A stretch of 64,000 nt of DNA from Pseudomonadota bacterium (GTDB lineage: Bacteria; Pseudomonadota; Gammaproteobacteria; Burkholderiales; Methylophilaceae): NCBI GenBank assembly GCA_029782295.1, contig JAKOVB010000124.1, positions 1 to 64,000 on the forward strand. Direction: 5' to 3'. The number at the start of each line of letters is the position of its first letter. Position 1 is the first letter of the stretch. Below, in pieces: positions 1 through 10,221 of the stretch. A model generated the notes under the pieces. It had not been told where the DNA came from. It made no database searches and was given only the letters and a program-made list of their open reading frames with translations. Position numbers and translations under genes: made by a program.

Positions 1-999
<999 letters not shown>

Positions 1000-1116
1000 G
1001 ATGCGTCTCCTTTCAGTAAACCGTGATGTTGAGTAATGTCTAGCAATATCGATGCCATTGATCGTTACGCTACCCGGCATGATGGGGGCGGCGTGTTGCA
1101 TTTCAACGATGGCCAA

Positions 1117-1145
1117 TAAAAAACCCGCCTTACGGCGGGTTTTTT
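1117..1145 (-). terminator. Rho-independent terminator after the BI-1 family gene
   Basis: AACCCGCC-ttac-GGCGGGTT forms an 8-bp GC-rich stem flanked by A6 and T6 runs, so it can work in both directions. On the minus strand it follows the BI-1 family gene and precedes the small membrane gene. Confidence 0.85.
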
Positions 1146-1161
1146 GAACTACAGATAGCGA

Positions 1162-1854
1162 TCAATCACGCTCGCCCATCAGTGCCATCAACAGCTGCAG
1201 CAGATTGACGAAGAGGTTGTAGATATCCAGGTAAATCGCCAGGGTCGCCATCACATAGTTGGTTTCCCCACCCTGGACGATACGGCTGACGTCAAACAGG
1301 ATGAAACCGGAGAACAGCAGCACGGCCACACCCGACATCGCCAGCGAAAGCGCCGGAATCTGGAAGAACATGTTGGCCAGCGATGCCACGATCAGGAGAA
1401 TCAGGCCCACCAGCAGGAAGTTGCCCAGGAAGCTGAAATCCTTTTTGGTGGTCGTCGCCACGCCTGCCAGCGTCAGAAAGATGATGCCAGTCCCACCCGC
1501 TGCCAGGGTCACCAGTTGGCCGCCGTTGCGCAGATGCATGGCGAGTTGCAGGATCGGGCCCAGCATGACGCCCATCAGCCCGGTCAGCACCAGCAGCAAC
1601 ACAACACCCAGCGCACTGTTGCGGTTAGCCTGAATCCCCATGAACAGGCCCATCATCGCGGCAATGGCGCCAATGGTAAACATGATCGGATGCTGCGCAG
1701 CCCAGGCGAAATTCATGCTCATGCCAGCAACGGCACCAATCACGGTCGGGATCATGGTCAGACCGAGAAGCATGTAAGTATTGCGCAATACCTTGTGCGC
1801 GCTATCGGTCAGTACGGCTGTATTGGAAGCATTGATCTGGTAGTCGGATTGCAT
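1162..1854 (-). CDS. Bax inhibitor-1/YccA family membrane protein
   Basis: About 230 residues with seven hydrophobic helices, the family layout of bacterial YccA/YbhL proteins, which are inner-membrane proteins linked to FtsH quality control and possibly calcium or proton leak. The C-terminus contains the family's conserved helix with YLDIYNLFVNLLQLL. The start is put at ATG 1854 (MQSDYQIN) with AAGAGGG just upstream. The frame extends 15 residues further without a better ribosome site. A terminator follows immediately. Confidence 0.9.
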   Translation of the reverse strand: MQSDYQINASNTAVLTDSAHKVLRNTYMLLGLTMIPTVIGAVAGMSMNFAWAAQHPIMFTIGAIAAMMGLFMGIQANRNSALGVVLLLVLTGLMGVMLGPILQLAMHLRNGGQLVTLAAGGTGIIFLTLAGVATTTKKDFSFLGNFLLVGLILLIVASLANMFFQIPALSLAMSGVAVLLFSGFILFDVSRIVQGGETNYVMATLAIYLDIYNLFVNLLQLLMALMGERD

Positions 1855-1932
1855 GTGTAGATAACCCTCTTGTTGAAAACTGAGTGTAAGACTAGCCAAA
1901 GGTGGCTAAAGTTTCAAGTGAATCCGGGAATA

Positions 1933-2685
1933 TTAGAGAGACGCGACGCTGAAATAGCTGCTGACGGCAGTTCGCCCTGTATGACCCGAAGCACTTTCGA
2001 GCTGCGCTGTCAGCCGCTGCTGCTGAAGCCGCCGCGCCTCCTGCTGATCCTGCGCGGATTTCTGGCTGTTTTCCTGATCCCGGGAAATGCTGTTCGAATT
2101 CTGCACTGTACCGCCCTGGGCACCATTGCTGGCACTGATCGATAGCTGCCTGTCGGCGGCCTGGATAACGCGATCGGCCAGCTCACCATATTGCCCAGCC
2201 AATGCCTTGTTATCGGCCGCTTTGTCCAAGGCGGCCTGATTCAGGCCCAGACCGCCATCTTTCTGCCTTTCCAGGCCGAGTTTCTCTAGCGCACCACCTG
2301 CCCCGTCACCATTGACATTCAGAGCCTTATTAATGTCCTGAAGGGCACTGACAGAGCGAGGATCACTCCTAGAAGCCCCAGACTGCTGGACAGAGGGGAC
2401 CTGCACCTGCTGATTGAGGTTATTGTAGGACTGGACGAAATTCTGAACAGCCACCTTGATCTCGTTGCCAGAAGAAGACTGACTGGACTCCTTGAGCACG
2501 CGCGCACTGGTTTTCAGTTCAGCCAAGCTGTTCCTGACCTGGCCATAGTGGCTCAATTCAGTTTGTACGGCAGAATTCTTTTGCTGTGGGGCAGCCAGCG
2601 GGCTGCCATGCACGTCATTCCCCTGCGCCTGGTTGCTATAGGCGTTCAGGAGCGAGACTGACTGAGATATACCTGAAATGGCCAA
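1933..2685 (-). CDS. FliD-like solo fragment protein, function unknown
   Basis: A 250-residue soluble protein rich in Gln, Ser and Asn. Two stretches resemble the flagellar cap FliD: FVQSYNNLNQQV (about residues 83-94) matches the helical 'VxxFVxxYNxLN' pattern, and LGLERQKDGGLGLNQAALD resembles the C-terminal 'LGI..dkdGxLxld...L' pattern. It is only about half the length of FliD and has no flagellar neighbours, so a cap role is not implied. The C-terminal 60 residues are Gln-rich and probably disordered. GGGGAT precedes the ATG. This could be a motility-associated coiled-coil protein; function is unproven. Confidence 0.6.
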   Translation of the reverse strand: MAISGISQSVSLLNAYSNQAQGNDVHGSPLAAPQQKNSAVQTELSHYGQVRNSLAELKTSARVLKESSQSSSGNEIKVAVQNFVQSYNNLNQQVQVPSVQQSGASRSDPRSVSALQDINKALNVNGDGAGGALEKLGLERQKDGGLGLNQAALDKAADNKALAGQYGELADRVIQAADRQLSISASNGAQGGTVQNSNSISRDQENSQKSAQDQQEARRLQQQRLTAQLESASGHTGRTAVSSYFSVASL

Positions 2686-2749
2686 GAAATCCCCAATTAA
2701 GTAGGGCAGAAATTGCAGTGTACGATCTTTTTACAATAAAAACAATCGA

Positions 2750-3799
2750 CTACCCTAGCTGCAGATAGCCTTCATGTATCCCGAGATTGGCGACTGCATG
2801 CACGGCACGCATGAACTCCGGATCCTCATGCAGGGAGGCGAGCGTCGGGGCCGGGCGATGACCATGCATGCGGGCCAGGCGCGCCATGCTGACCGCAGAA
2901 ATCTTCAGATCCAGGTTGGCCAGCAACTCATCCACCAGATCCGGTCGGTTGCACACCAGAATCATGTCGCAGCCCGCGTTGAAAGCCGCTTCCGCACGCT
3001 GAGTGACACTGCCGGCGACGACAGCGCCCTCCATGGACAGATCGTCGCTGAAAATCACGCCATTGAAACCGAGGTGGCGGCGCAGCACCTGCTGCAGCCA
3101 GATCCGGGAGAATCCTGCGGGTTTTTCATCGATCTTCGGGTAAATCACATGGGCCGGCATCACGGCTTGCATGCCTGCGTCCACCATGCGGCGGAATGGC
3201 TCGACATCGGCCTGCTCGATCTCGGTAAAACTGCGCTCATCCACCGGAATGGCCACATGGGAATCCGCCGCAACGAATCCATGCCCGGGGAAGTGCTTGC
3301 CGACAGATGCCATGCCGCCGCGCTTGAGACCCTGCATCAGTGATTGCGCGAGTTCTCCGATCGCCTTGGGATTGCTGTGAAAAGCGCGATCGCCGATCAC
3401 GCCGCTATTGCCATAATCGATGTCCAGTACCGGGGTGAAACTGAAATCCACGCCGTGGGCGCGCAACTCGGCCGCAAGCACCCACCCCGCCTCCTCCGCC
3501 AACTGGCGTCCTCGTTTAGGACTGTGATCCCACACCTTGCCCAATTCACGCATGGCTGGAATCCGGGTAAACCCGTCACGAAAGCGCTGTACGCGTCCGC
3601 CCTCGTGGTCAACTGCAATCAGCAAGGGAGGCTGGCGTACCGCGTGGATCGACGCAGTCAGGGCCATCAACTGCGTTGGGGACTTGTAGTTGCGCGCGAA
3701 CAGGATGACCCCGCCCACCAACGGATGCTGCAGGCGACGGATATCGTCGTCATTGAGTTCAGTTCCCTCGACATCGATCATCACTGGACCGAGCGACAT
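2750..3799 (-). CDS. nagZ: beta-N-acetylhexosaminidase NagZ
   Basis: Cytoplasmic glycoside hydrolase family 3 enzyme that removes GlcNAc from anhydro-muropeptides during peptidoglycan recycling. The 349-residue length is normal. Visible motifs are AVDHEGGRVQR near residue 64, KHFPGHG near 168 with the His of the catalytic dyad (next to VAADSHV), and SDDLSMEG near 250 with the nucleophilic Asp. There is no signal peptide, as expected. It stands alone here, with no other recycling gene beside it. Confidence 0.97.
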   Translation of the reverse strand: MSLGPVMIDVEGTELNDDDIRRLQHPLVGGVILFARNYKSPTQLMALTASIHAVRQPPLLIAVDHEGGRVQRFRDGFTRIPAMRELGKVWDHSPKRGRQLAEEAGWVLAAELRAHGVDFSFTPVLDIDYGNSGVIGDRAFHSNPKAIGELAQSLMQGLKRGGMASVGKHFPGHGFVAADSHVAIPVDERSFTEIEQADVEPFRRMVDAGMQAVMPAHVIYPKIDEKPAGFSRIWLQQVLRRHLGFNGVIFSDDLSMEGAVVAGSVTQRAEAAFNAGCDMILVCNRPDLVDELLANLDLKISAVSMARLARMHGHRPAPTLASLHEDPEFMRAVHAVANLGIHEGYLQLG

Positions 3800-3954
3800 G
3801 GCAATAACCTTTATTGTTCTGGAAGCCGGCAGTTTAGCCTTCTACGCGTCCAACGCCAACATCCGGTGATTTTCATTCGCCATAATCACCTAAAGCTAGT
3901 ATAGTCGCGCCCGACGCATTAACGTCAATCATTCATTGGTTTAAGGATTTACTC

Positions 3955-4245
3955 ATGAGCAAAATTACCATCGTTCACAACCCGAGCGAAGAACAGCTGA
4001 AGCAACTGGGCGTGTCCAACTGGGCCATCTGGGAAAAGGAAGTCTCCCGCTTCCCGATCGATTTCGGATCCACCGAGTGCGCTTACGTGCTGGAAGGCGA
4101 AATCCTGGTCACCCCGAAGGGTGGCGAACCGGTCCGTATCGTGGCTGGTGACCTGGTGGCATTCCACGCTGGCCTCGATAGCCAGTGGGAAGTGGTCAAG
4201 CCGCTGCGCAAGCACTACAGCTACGATTTCCCGAACGGTTTCTAA
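3955..4245 (+). CDS. small cupin protein (DUF861/Cupin_3 type)
   Basis: Ninety-six residues forming a single cupin barrel. The pattern is CAYVLEGEILVTPKGGEPV (metal-binding strand) followed by GDLVAFHAGLDSQWEV. It most resembles the Cupin_3 domain of (S)-ureidoglycine aminohydrolase-like proteins. No purine-degradation genes are nearby, so the substrate is unknown. It has its own upstream region and a strong terminator downstream, so it is probably monocistronic. Confidence 0.8.
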   Translation: MSKITIVHNPSEEQLKQLGVSNWAIWEKEVSRFPIDFGSTECAYVLEGEILVTPKGGEPVRIVAGDLVAFHAGLDSQWEVVKPLRKHYSYDFPNGF

Positions 4246-4270
4246 ACCTTCGCACAATCGCAGTTTGCAA

Positions 4271-4297
4271 AGCCAGCCCGAAACGGCTGGCTTTTTT
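4271..4297 (+). terminator. terminator of the cupin gene
   Basis: AGCCAGCC-cgaaac-GGCTGGCT followed by six T residues, 25 bases after the cupin stop codon. Confidence 0.9.
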
Positions 4298-4396
4298 GTT
4301 GCCTCGAGACCGGGGAGCGATCACACCGGCATCCCGGCCTGCATGCAGGACCGTTACAATACGAAATATATGTAATACGGGAACTAACACCCTCAC

Positions 4397-4645
4397 ATGG
4401 ACTGCCAAGACTCGAATCCACCAGATGAAGTGATGTGCCACTGCAGTGGAACGACGCGTATTGAGATTCAGCGCCTGTTCGAACAAGGTCTGGTCAGCAT
4501 GGAAGCCATTTCCAGAAGAACCGGTGCCATCTCCGGCTGCGGGGGATGCGAGTGGGATATCGCGGAAATGCTGAATCAGCTAGCGGATCAGCAACAGGAA
4601 GTTTCATCCCCGCAGCCCGGTCAGAACGGCATGCCCAACCCTTAA
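4397..4645 (+). CDS. bacterioferritin-associated ferredoxin-like [2Fe-2S] protein
   Basis: Eighty-two residues with cysteines at 14, 16, 48 and 51 (CHC...CGGC). This is the CxC-x31-CxxC spacing of the BFD-like [2Fe-2S] domain found in Bfd and at the end of NirB/NasB. Bfd donates electrons that release iron from bacterioferritin. No bfr gene is in the window, so the partner is unknown. The Gln/Pro-rich C-terminal tail of about 20 residues is extra to the domain. Confidence 0.8.
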   Translation: MDCQDSNPPDEVMCHCSGTTRIEIQRLFEQGLVSMEAISRRTGAISGCGGCEWDIAEMLNQLADQQQEVSSPQPGQNGMPNP

Positions 4646-4667
4646 AAATCACCCGTCGCGGTAACGC

Positions 4668-4982
4668 TCACAAGATAGCCCAATCCAGTGCGACACATAC
4701 CTTGCGCAACACATTGATGTACATGATGCCTTTCACCCGTCCATCCTGGATCAGGTAAGACCGCATCACCTCCGGGTCGATGGTGGGCTCAAATCTGAAC
4801 ATGTTTCCTCGCAAGACCAGCTTTCCATGGGGGAAACATTTGGCCAGTTCGATTTCCAGCTGGTCACGCAATTTCACCTGATGTTCAAACTCGAGCTGCG
4901 CTTCGATGCTATGCTCGACCAACTGCAGCTGCGCTAAACTACGGTCGACCGGATGGCCGAGCCCTTCAGATATCGGTTTCAA
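4668..4982 (-). CDS. hypothetical protein
   Basis: A 104-residue soluble protein with a charged amphipathic helix (IEAQLEFEHQVKLRDQLEIEL) in the middle and a mixed alpha/beta C-terminus. No family is recognised. It lies head to head with ccoG and tail to tail with the BFD-like gene, and no other frame in this gap competes. Support is limited to an intact frame and protein-like composition. Confidence 0.5.
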   Translation of the reverse strand: MKPISEGLGHPVDRSLAQLQLVEHSIEAQLEFEHQVKLRDQLEIELAKCFPHGKLVLRGNMFRFEPTIDPEVMRSYLIQDGRVKGIMYINVLRKVCVALDWAIL

Positions 4983-5077
4983 TTTACGGCCTGCCCGCGA
5001 TACGCCAACATCAACATATTAGGATATTCTGATATACTTGTCTGATCTGATTTAAACGAGTTTGAAGGAGCCTTTGA

Positions 5078-6517
5078 ATGAACCCGAACATGGATGACGA
5101 AGAAATCGAAGTTCCACTCTACCAAAAACGTATTCCTATCTATACCCGCACCGTCAAAGGCAATTTCCGCAACTTCAAGACGGCTGTCCTGCTGCTTGCC
5201 TATGCCGTTTATTTCGTCCTGCCCTGGCTGCCCTGGGCACGGCCGAGCGGCGCCCAGCAAGCAATCATGTTCGACCTTGTATCACGCCGCTTCTTCCTGT
5301 TCGACCTGGTAGTCTATCCGCAGGATATCTTCCTGCTTTCACTGGTATTGTTCATCGCCGGCGCCCTGCTGTTCTTCACCACGGGCCTGATCGGTCGCGC
5401 CTGGTGCGGTTATTTCTGCTTCCAGACACTGTGGACCGATGCCTTCATGCTGATCGAGCATTATATCCAGGGCGAACGCCCGGCCCGCATCCGGCTGGCC
5501 AAGCAGCCCTGGAACGTGGAAAAGGTCCTCAAGGTCGGCGGCGCCCGTTTCCTGATGCTGCTCCTGTCATTCTGGACGGCTTTTACCTTTATCGCCTACT
5601 TCAACCACACTTCCGGCTTTATCGAGCGATTCTTCAGCGGCGACGTCATTTCCACCGCCTACTACGGTGTCCTGTTCCTCACCATTTCCACCTTCCTGGC
5701 TGGTGCGTTGCTGCGTGAACAGGTCTGCATCTACATGTGCCCTTACGCACGATTCCAGAGCGTGATGTACGAAGCAGACACGCTGGTACCGGCTTATGAT
5801 GCTCAGCGTGGCGAAGGCACCGCTGGCCGCATCGTCGCCAAGTCCGGCGTGCACACCCAGGAGGAACGCAAGGCCAAGGGCCATGGCGACTGCATCGACT
5901 GCGGCTACTGTGTCCAGGTCTGCCCGACCGGGGTCGATATTCGCAAAGGACTGCAATACCAATGCATTTCCTGCGGCTTGTGCATCGACGCCTGCAATAC
6001 CATCATGGATTCGCTGGGCTGGCAGCGCGGCCTGATCCGCTACGACTCCGAGGCCAATCTCAAGAAGGTACCGCCGGCAAAACCACATCTGGACTTCATG
6101 CGCCTCAAGGTGCTGGGTTATGCCGGCGCGCTCGCTATCATGATAGGCGTACTTGTTTACAACTTCGCGACCCGTACGGAATTCGAAGTCCGTATCGCCC
6201 AGGTCAGGCAGCCGTTGTACGTCGAATTGTCAGACGGAAAAATCCGCAACCGCTATGAGATCCATCTGGTCAACAAACAACAGGTGCCAACACAATTCCT
6301 GATCAAGACAGATGGTATTCCGATGGAAGCCGTGAATTTCGGTGCCAACGCCAACCCGGTCACGGTACAGGCCGGCAAGGACCTGAAGGTGCCGGTCAAG
6401 ATCGATCTCGATGCCGCCACTGCCAAGGCCACCAAGTCGTTCAACTTCGTGATCATCCCGCAATCGGACCCGAGTGATCAGGAAGTGCGCCACGAAAGCT
6501 TCGACAGCCCCAAATAA
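5078..6517 (+). CDS. ccoG: cytochrome c oxidase accessory protein CcoG
   Basis: Membrane iron-sulfur protein (RdxA/FixG family) needed for copper reduction and assembly of cbb3 oxidase. The 479 residues hold an N-terminal helix, four or five membrane helices including RAWCGYFC, two ferredoxin-type clusters (CIDCGYCVQVC and CISCGLCIDAC near residues 270-310), then a helix and a C-terminal Ig-like periplasmic domain (FixG_C). GAAGGAG precedes the ATG by 7 bases. The ccoNOP genes are not in the window. A TATACT -10 element lies at 5033-5038. Confidence 0.95.
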   Translation: MNPNMDDEEIEVPLYQKRIPIYTRTVKGNFRNFKTAVLLLAYAVYFVLPWLPWARPSGAQQAIMFDLVSRRFFLFDLVVYPQDIFLLSLVLFIAGALLFFTTGLIGRAWCGYFCFQTLWTDAFMLIEHYIQGERPARIRLAKQPWNVEKVLKVGGARFLMLLLSFWTAFTFIAYFNHTSGFIERFFSGDVISTAYYGVLFLTISTFLAGALLREQVCIYMCPYARFQSVMYEADTLVPAYDAQRGEGTAGRIVAKSGVHTQEERKAKGHGDCIDCGYCVQVCPTGVDIRKGLQYQCISCGLCIDACNTIMDSLGWQRGLIRYDSEANLKKVPPAKPHLDFMRLKVLGYAGALAIMIGVLVYNFATRTEFEVRIAQVRQPLYVELSDGKIRNRYEIHLVNKQQVPTQFLIKTDGIPMEAVNFGANANPVTVQAGKDLKVPVKIDLDAATAKATKSFNFVIIPQSDPSDQEVRHESFDSPK

Positions 6518-6529
6518 GTGCATTTCCAT

Positions 6530-6560
6530 AAAAAAGCCAACCTGAAACGGTTGGCTTTTT
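6530..6560 (+). terminator. terminator of ccoG
   Basis: AAGCCAACC-tgaaac-GGTTGGCTT with A6 before and T5 after, 13 bases past the ccoG stop. It can also serve the convergent lipoprotein gene. Confidence 0.9.
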
Positions 6561-6580
6561 GATTGCCAGCACCCCCGAAG

Positions 6581-6832
6581 CTAGCTTGCGGAAGCTGGCG
6601 CAGCAGGCGCCTCTGGCGTTGCAGGGGCCGCAGGCGCTGCGGGTGCGGCGTCTGCGGCTGGCGGCACCCAGCCACCCGGCTCTTCCTTGACCGGTGCCGG
6701 CGCAGCAGGTGCCGGTGCAACCGCTGCCGGAGCTGCAGGTTCGGCAGGAGCCGGTTCTTCCTTTTTCTCGCAGCCAGCCAGCAGGGCAACGCCCAGGGAT
6801 GTTGCAATCAGGGTATGGATCAGTGATTTCAT
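6581..6832 (-). CDS. Ala/Pro-rich lipoprotein
   Basis: Starting at ATG 6832 the protein has a lipoprotein signal (MKSLIHTLIATSLGVALLAGC) with lipobox LLAGC, then KKEE and about 60 residues made almost only of Ala, Pro and Glu. The mature part is expected to be a disordered spacer anchored in the outer membrane or periplasm. The frame reaches 6853, but the lipobox geometry favours the later start. Low-complexity lipoproteins of this kind are common; no function can be assigned. Confidence 0.75.
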   Translation of the reverse strand: MKSLIHTLIATSLGVALLAGCEKKEEPAPAEPAAPAAVAPAPAAPAPVKEEPGGWVPPAADAAPAAPAAPATPEAPAAPASAS

Positions 6833-6935
6833 ATTGATTCCTAACGTTGTCATTAAAAAATTAGGCCTGAACAGAGCAAATTAATATTACGGCCTGCCCA
6901 GAAACCTCAGCAATAAATGTTCCAGCCACAAGCCC

Positions 6936-8600
6936 CTAACGTGTGATCGGCCGGTAGCGGATCCGCTTGGGCTTGGCGCCTTCTTCACCCAGACGCTTGC
7001 GCTTGTCTTCTTCGTACTCCTGATAATTGCCGTTGAAGAAGGTCCACTGCGAATCTCCTTCGGCTGCCAGGATGTGCGTGGCGATCCGGTCGAGGAACCA
7101 GCGGTCGTGGGACGTCACCAGCACGCAGCCGGCAAATTCCAGCAAGGCATCTTCCAGTGCGCGCAAGGTTTCGACGTCGAGGTCGTTGGAAGGTTCATCC
7201 AACAGCAGCACATTGCCGCCCGCAATCAGGGTCTTGGCCAGATGCAGGCGCCCACGTTCCCCGCCGGATAGCTGGCCAACGATTTTCTGCTGGTCACCGC
7301 CCTTGAAGTTGAACCGGCCGATGTAGGCGCGGCTGGGCATTTCAAAACGGCCAACGGACAGTACATCCGCACCGCCGGAAATGGCCTCGAACACGGTCTT
7401 TTTGTCTTCCAGCCCCTCACGAGACTGGTTCACGGCGGCAATATTCACAGTCGGGCCGACGACAATTTCGCCGGAATCCGGCTTGTCGGCGCCCTGAATC
7501 ATCTTGAACAGCGTGGACTTACCGGCACCGTTAGGGCCGATCACACCGACGATGGCGCCCGGCGGGATGCTGAAGGACAGGTTATCGATGAGCAGGCGAT
7601 CGCCGAAGCCCTTGGATACGTTGTTGAACTCGATGACCTTGTCACCCAGTCGCTCGCCTGGCGGAATGAAGATTTCCTGGGTTTCATTGCGCTTCTGATA
7701 TTCGACGGAATTCAGTTCCTCGAAGCGGGACAGACGCGCCTTGGACTTGGCCTGGCGCGCCTTGGGGTTCTGGCGCACCCATTCCAGCTCGGTCTTCATC
7801 GCCTTCATGTGGGCGTCAATCTGCTTGTTTTCCTGCTCCAGACGGGCTTCCTTCTGCTCCAGCCAGCTGGAGTAGTTACCCTTCCAGGGGATGCCCTGGC
7901 CGCGATCCAGTTCCAGGATCCACTCGGCAGCGTTGTCGAGGAAGTAGCGGTCGTGGGTCACGGCGACCACGGTCCCCGGGAATCGTACCAGGAACTGCTC
8001 CAGCCATTCGACGGACTCGGCATCGAGGTGGTTGGTCGGTTCATCCAGCAGCAGCATGTCTGGTTTGGATAGCAGCAGTTTGCACAGTGCCACGCGACGC
8101 TTCTCCCCGCCCGACAGATGCTCGATCTTCGCGTCCCACGGCGGCAATCGCAGCGCATCGGCCGCGATTTCCAGCTGGGTTTCGGTGTCGCTGCCGCTGG
8201 CGGCGAGGATGTTCTCGTACTTGGCCTGCTCTTCGGCCAGCTTGTCGAAATCGGCATCCGGTTCGGCGTAAGCGGCATAGATGGCATCCAGCTTGGCCTT
8301 GGCTTCCATGACGGCGCCCATGCCGGACTCGACTTCCTCGCGCACGGTCTTGGTCGGATCGAGTTCCGGCTCCTGCGGCAGATAACCGATGGAAAGATTC
8401 GGCTGCCATTGCACTTCGCCTTCGAATTCCTTGTCCGCGCCCGCCATGATGCGCAGCACGGTGGATTTGCCGGAGCCGTTCAGGCCCAGCAGACCGATCT
8501 TGGCACCGGGGAAGAAAGAAAGGGAAATATCCTTGATGATCTGCCGCTTGGGCGGCACGACCTTGCTCACGCGGAGCATCGACATGACGTATTGAGCCAC
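6936..8600 (-). CDS. ettA: energy-dependent translational throttle ABC-F ATPase EttA
   Basis: Soluble ABC-F protein that binds the ribosomal E site and gates elongation according to ATP/ADP ratio. The 554 residues match EttA closely. There are two ABC domains with Walker A GLNGSGKS (about 38) and GPNGAGKS (about 356), signatures LSGGEKRR and LSGGERGR, and Walker B LLLDEPTNHLD and LLLDEPSNDLD. A basic linker lies between them. The C-terminus ends with the EttA-type RIRYRPITR. No membrane segments are present. Confidence 0.95.
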   Translation of the reverse strand: MAQYVMSMLRVSKVVPPKRQIIKDISLSFFPGAKIGLLGLNGSGKSTVLRIMAGADKEFEGEVQWQPNLSIGYLPQEPELDPTKTVREEVESGMGAVMEAKAKLDAIYAAYAEPDADFDKLAEEQAKYENILAASGSDTETQLEIAADALRLPPWDAKIEHLSGGEKRRVALCKLLLSKPDMLLLDEPTNHLDAESVEWLEQFLVRFPGTVVAVTHDRYFLDNAAEWILELDRGQGIPWKGNYSSWLEQKEARLEQENKQIDAHMKAMKTELEWVRQNPKARQAKSKARLSRFEELNSVEYQKRNETQEIFIPPGERLGDKVIEFNNVSKGFGDRLLIDNLSFSIPPGAIVGVIGPNGAGKSTLFKMIQGADKPDSGEIVVGPTVNIAAVNQSREGLEDKKTVFEAISGGADVLSVGRFEMPSRAYIGRFNFKGGDQQKIVGQLSGGERGRLHLAKTLIAGGNVLLLDEPSNDLDVETLRALEDALLEFAGCVLVTSHDRWFLDRIATHILAAEGDSQWTFFNGNYQEYEEDKRKRLGEEGAKPKRIRYRPITR

Positions 8601-8687
8601 GATGGTTTATCCAGTCAATGAAATGACCGGAATTTTACCTCAGATCACCACGCGGGTCGCGCCGGGAGCGTGACGCTTGGGACTGAT

Positions 8688-9068
8688 TCAGTCGGCAATG
8701 GTGCGCTGATAGGCGTCCGCACTGAGCAGTTGCTCAAGATCCCCGGACGAGGAAGGTTGCAGCTTGAAGAGCCAGGCCGCGTAGGCATCTTCATTGATGC
8801 TCTCCGGCGCATCCGCAGCAGCCTGATTGACGGCGATGACGGTGCCGGCCACCGGAGCATGGATGTCGGATGCGGCCTTGACCGACTCGATGACGGCGAC
8901 TTCTTCGCCGGCCTGAAGGGAGCGACCGACGGCCGGCAGGTCGATGAACACGACATCGCCCAGCGCCTCCTGAGCGTGGTCGGTAATCCCCACTGTGACG
9001 GTCCCATCCGCCTCCAGGCGTGCCCACTCGTGGGTCTTGGCATATTTCAGCTCTACTGGGATATTCAT
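8688..9068 (-). CDS. gcvH: glycine cleavage system H protein
   Basis: Lipoyl carrier that shuttles the aminomethyl group between the P and T proteins. The lipoylated lysine is in IESVKAASD (about residue 63), and the protein opens with KYAKTHEW as in most GcvH. The start is set at ATG 9068 (MNIPVELK), six codons inside the open frame. No gcvT or gcvP is adjacent, so it is solitary here. No glycine riboswitch is visible upstream. A solitary GcvH may also serve in lipoate relay. Confidence 0.95.
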   Translation of the reverse strand: MNIPVELKYAKTHEWARLEADGTVTVGITDHAQEALGDVVFIDLPAVGRSLQAGEEVAVIESVKAASDIHAPVAGTVIAVNQAAADAPESINEDAYAAWLFKLQPSSSGDLEQLLSADAYQRTIAD

Positions 9069-9224
9069 GTCACGCGGCTCCTGCATCTAGTGAAGGTGAG
9101 GATTTTACCGCAGGCAGGTCGCTTCGTATCATCCATCGACGAGACGTTTGGGGAGCTGGACACAAGCCCCGCCCTCGGGCGTTGTCAATGGCAGCGAGAG
9201 AAATTTGTATACACATTCAATCTT

Positions 9225-9893
9225 TTAACGTGCTGGCCCTTCCAGCTCATGTGCGGAAGGCTGATGAATCTGCTCGGAGCCCCAGTCGTATCTGGCAATT
9301 TCCTTGCCGTGACTGAAAACCCGCCATTGCCCAACATCGGAATAGTCGACGGAACCGGTTTTCTCGTCCCCTCTATAGATGCCCGGGTGGCTGTCGGTCA
9401 CGAACTCGGCAATAAAGCCGTCCGGCGCGACCACGGTAGGATCATAGGCACTGAGTTCAAGCGCCAGGGGGGTGGCCCCGTGGCCGGTATTGCAGGAATA
9501 CAGGATCACCGGCATGTCAGACGTACACCCATGCTGCTTGAGGATTTGCTCGATGCCAAGCGCCGTCATCTTGTCACGTCCAGGCGGCGTTCCAAGACGA
9601 TCGTCAATGACCGTCATCCAGTTACCGTGGGCAAACACCCCGCATTCTCCAGGCTTGAGACTTTGCCTGAAGGACTCGACCTGCTCGTGCATCACGGCAT
9701 TGCCTTTTTTCGCGGGCTCTATCCCGACCGCTTTACTGACCAGTTCATCGATTTTCTGGATGCTTGCACGCTCGGAAGCCCAGCGCTCGACGGCTCGCAG
9801 GCTACGATCGATGATGGATGATTCATCGATCTGACGTTCTTCGCGGAGCAGGTTGACGAACACGATCCGGTCCTTTGACTGCTCATCTGTCAT
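9225..9893 (-). CDS. orphan protein with a caspase-like (clan CD) His/Cys arrangement
   Basis: A 222-residue soluble protein. The core has VFAHGNW (His89-Gly90) and, 45 residues later, VILYSCNTGHG (Cys134), then ALELSAYDPTVVAPDGFI. The order hydrophobic strand-HG-45-hydrophobic strand-SC-small-G is that of clan CD cysteine peptidases (caspase, CHAT and C80 families). The same block occurs in domains of large toxins. The N-terminal 80 residues are helical and charged. GAGGAGGG precedes the ATG. Peptidase activity is inference; no partner or substrate is evident nearby. Confidence 0.6.
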   Translation of the reverse strand: MTDEQSKDRIVFVNLLREERQIDESSIIDRSLRAVERWASERASIQKIDELVSKAVGIEPAKKGNAVMHEQVESFRQSLKPGECGVFAHGNWMTVIDDRLGTPPGRDKMTALGIEQILKQHGCTSDMPVILYSCNTGHGATPLALELSAYDPTVVAPDGFIAEFVTDSHPGIYRGDEKTGSVDYSDVGQWRVFSHGKEIARYDWGSEQIHQPSAHELEGPAR

Positions 9894-10221
9894 ATTCCCT
9901 CCTCAGGCAATTGCCGGTTCAAGGTTGAGTCCACCGAGTGAGCCTCTTAGGGATCATGCAAATAGCGCTCAGCATGGATTTCCCGGGTCAACCCTGGCAA
10001 GGCTCATCCAATTTAATGACCCATAATATATTAAATCATGGGCGCTGCGCAGGTCGGCGTGCTGGGACGCGAGGCAGTTTGCAAGCGTCCTGCATAAAAT
10101 TTGCGCAACCAGGCTTGATGCGGCAAGCACCGTCAGGCCTGTATCCGGATCGATCCGGCACTGGCGAAGACCTGCTCCACAAGTGACACCCGAGCGTCCA
10201 ACCGGTAAACTTGCGCGCCTT
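9894..10221. other. intergenic gap with AT-rich core
   Basis: No convincing gene. The left edge holds the ribosome site of the caspase-like gene. An AT-rich patch (about 10010-10040, with TAATATATTAAAT) is the best place for promoters of either divergent gene. Nothing else stands out. Confidence 0.5.

Noticed and set aside
2774-3343. Long plus-strand frame opposite nagZ
   Set aside because: Shadow of the nagZ codons: no ribosome site and no protein-like domain pattern.
9069-9224. Glycine riboswitch upstream of gcvH
   Set aside because: No conserved glycine-aptamer core could be found; only a GC-rich hairpin is present.
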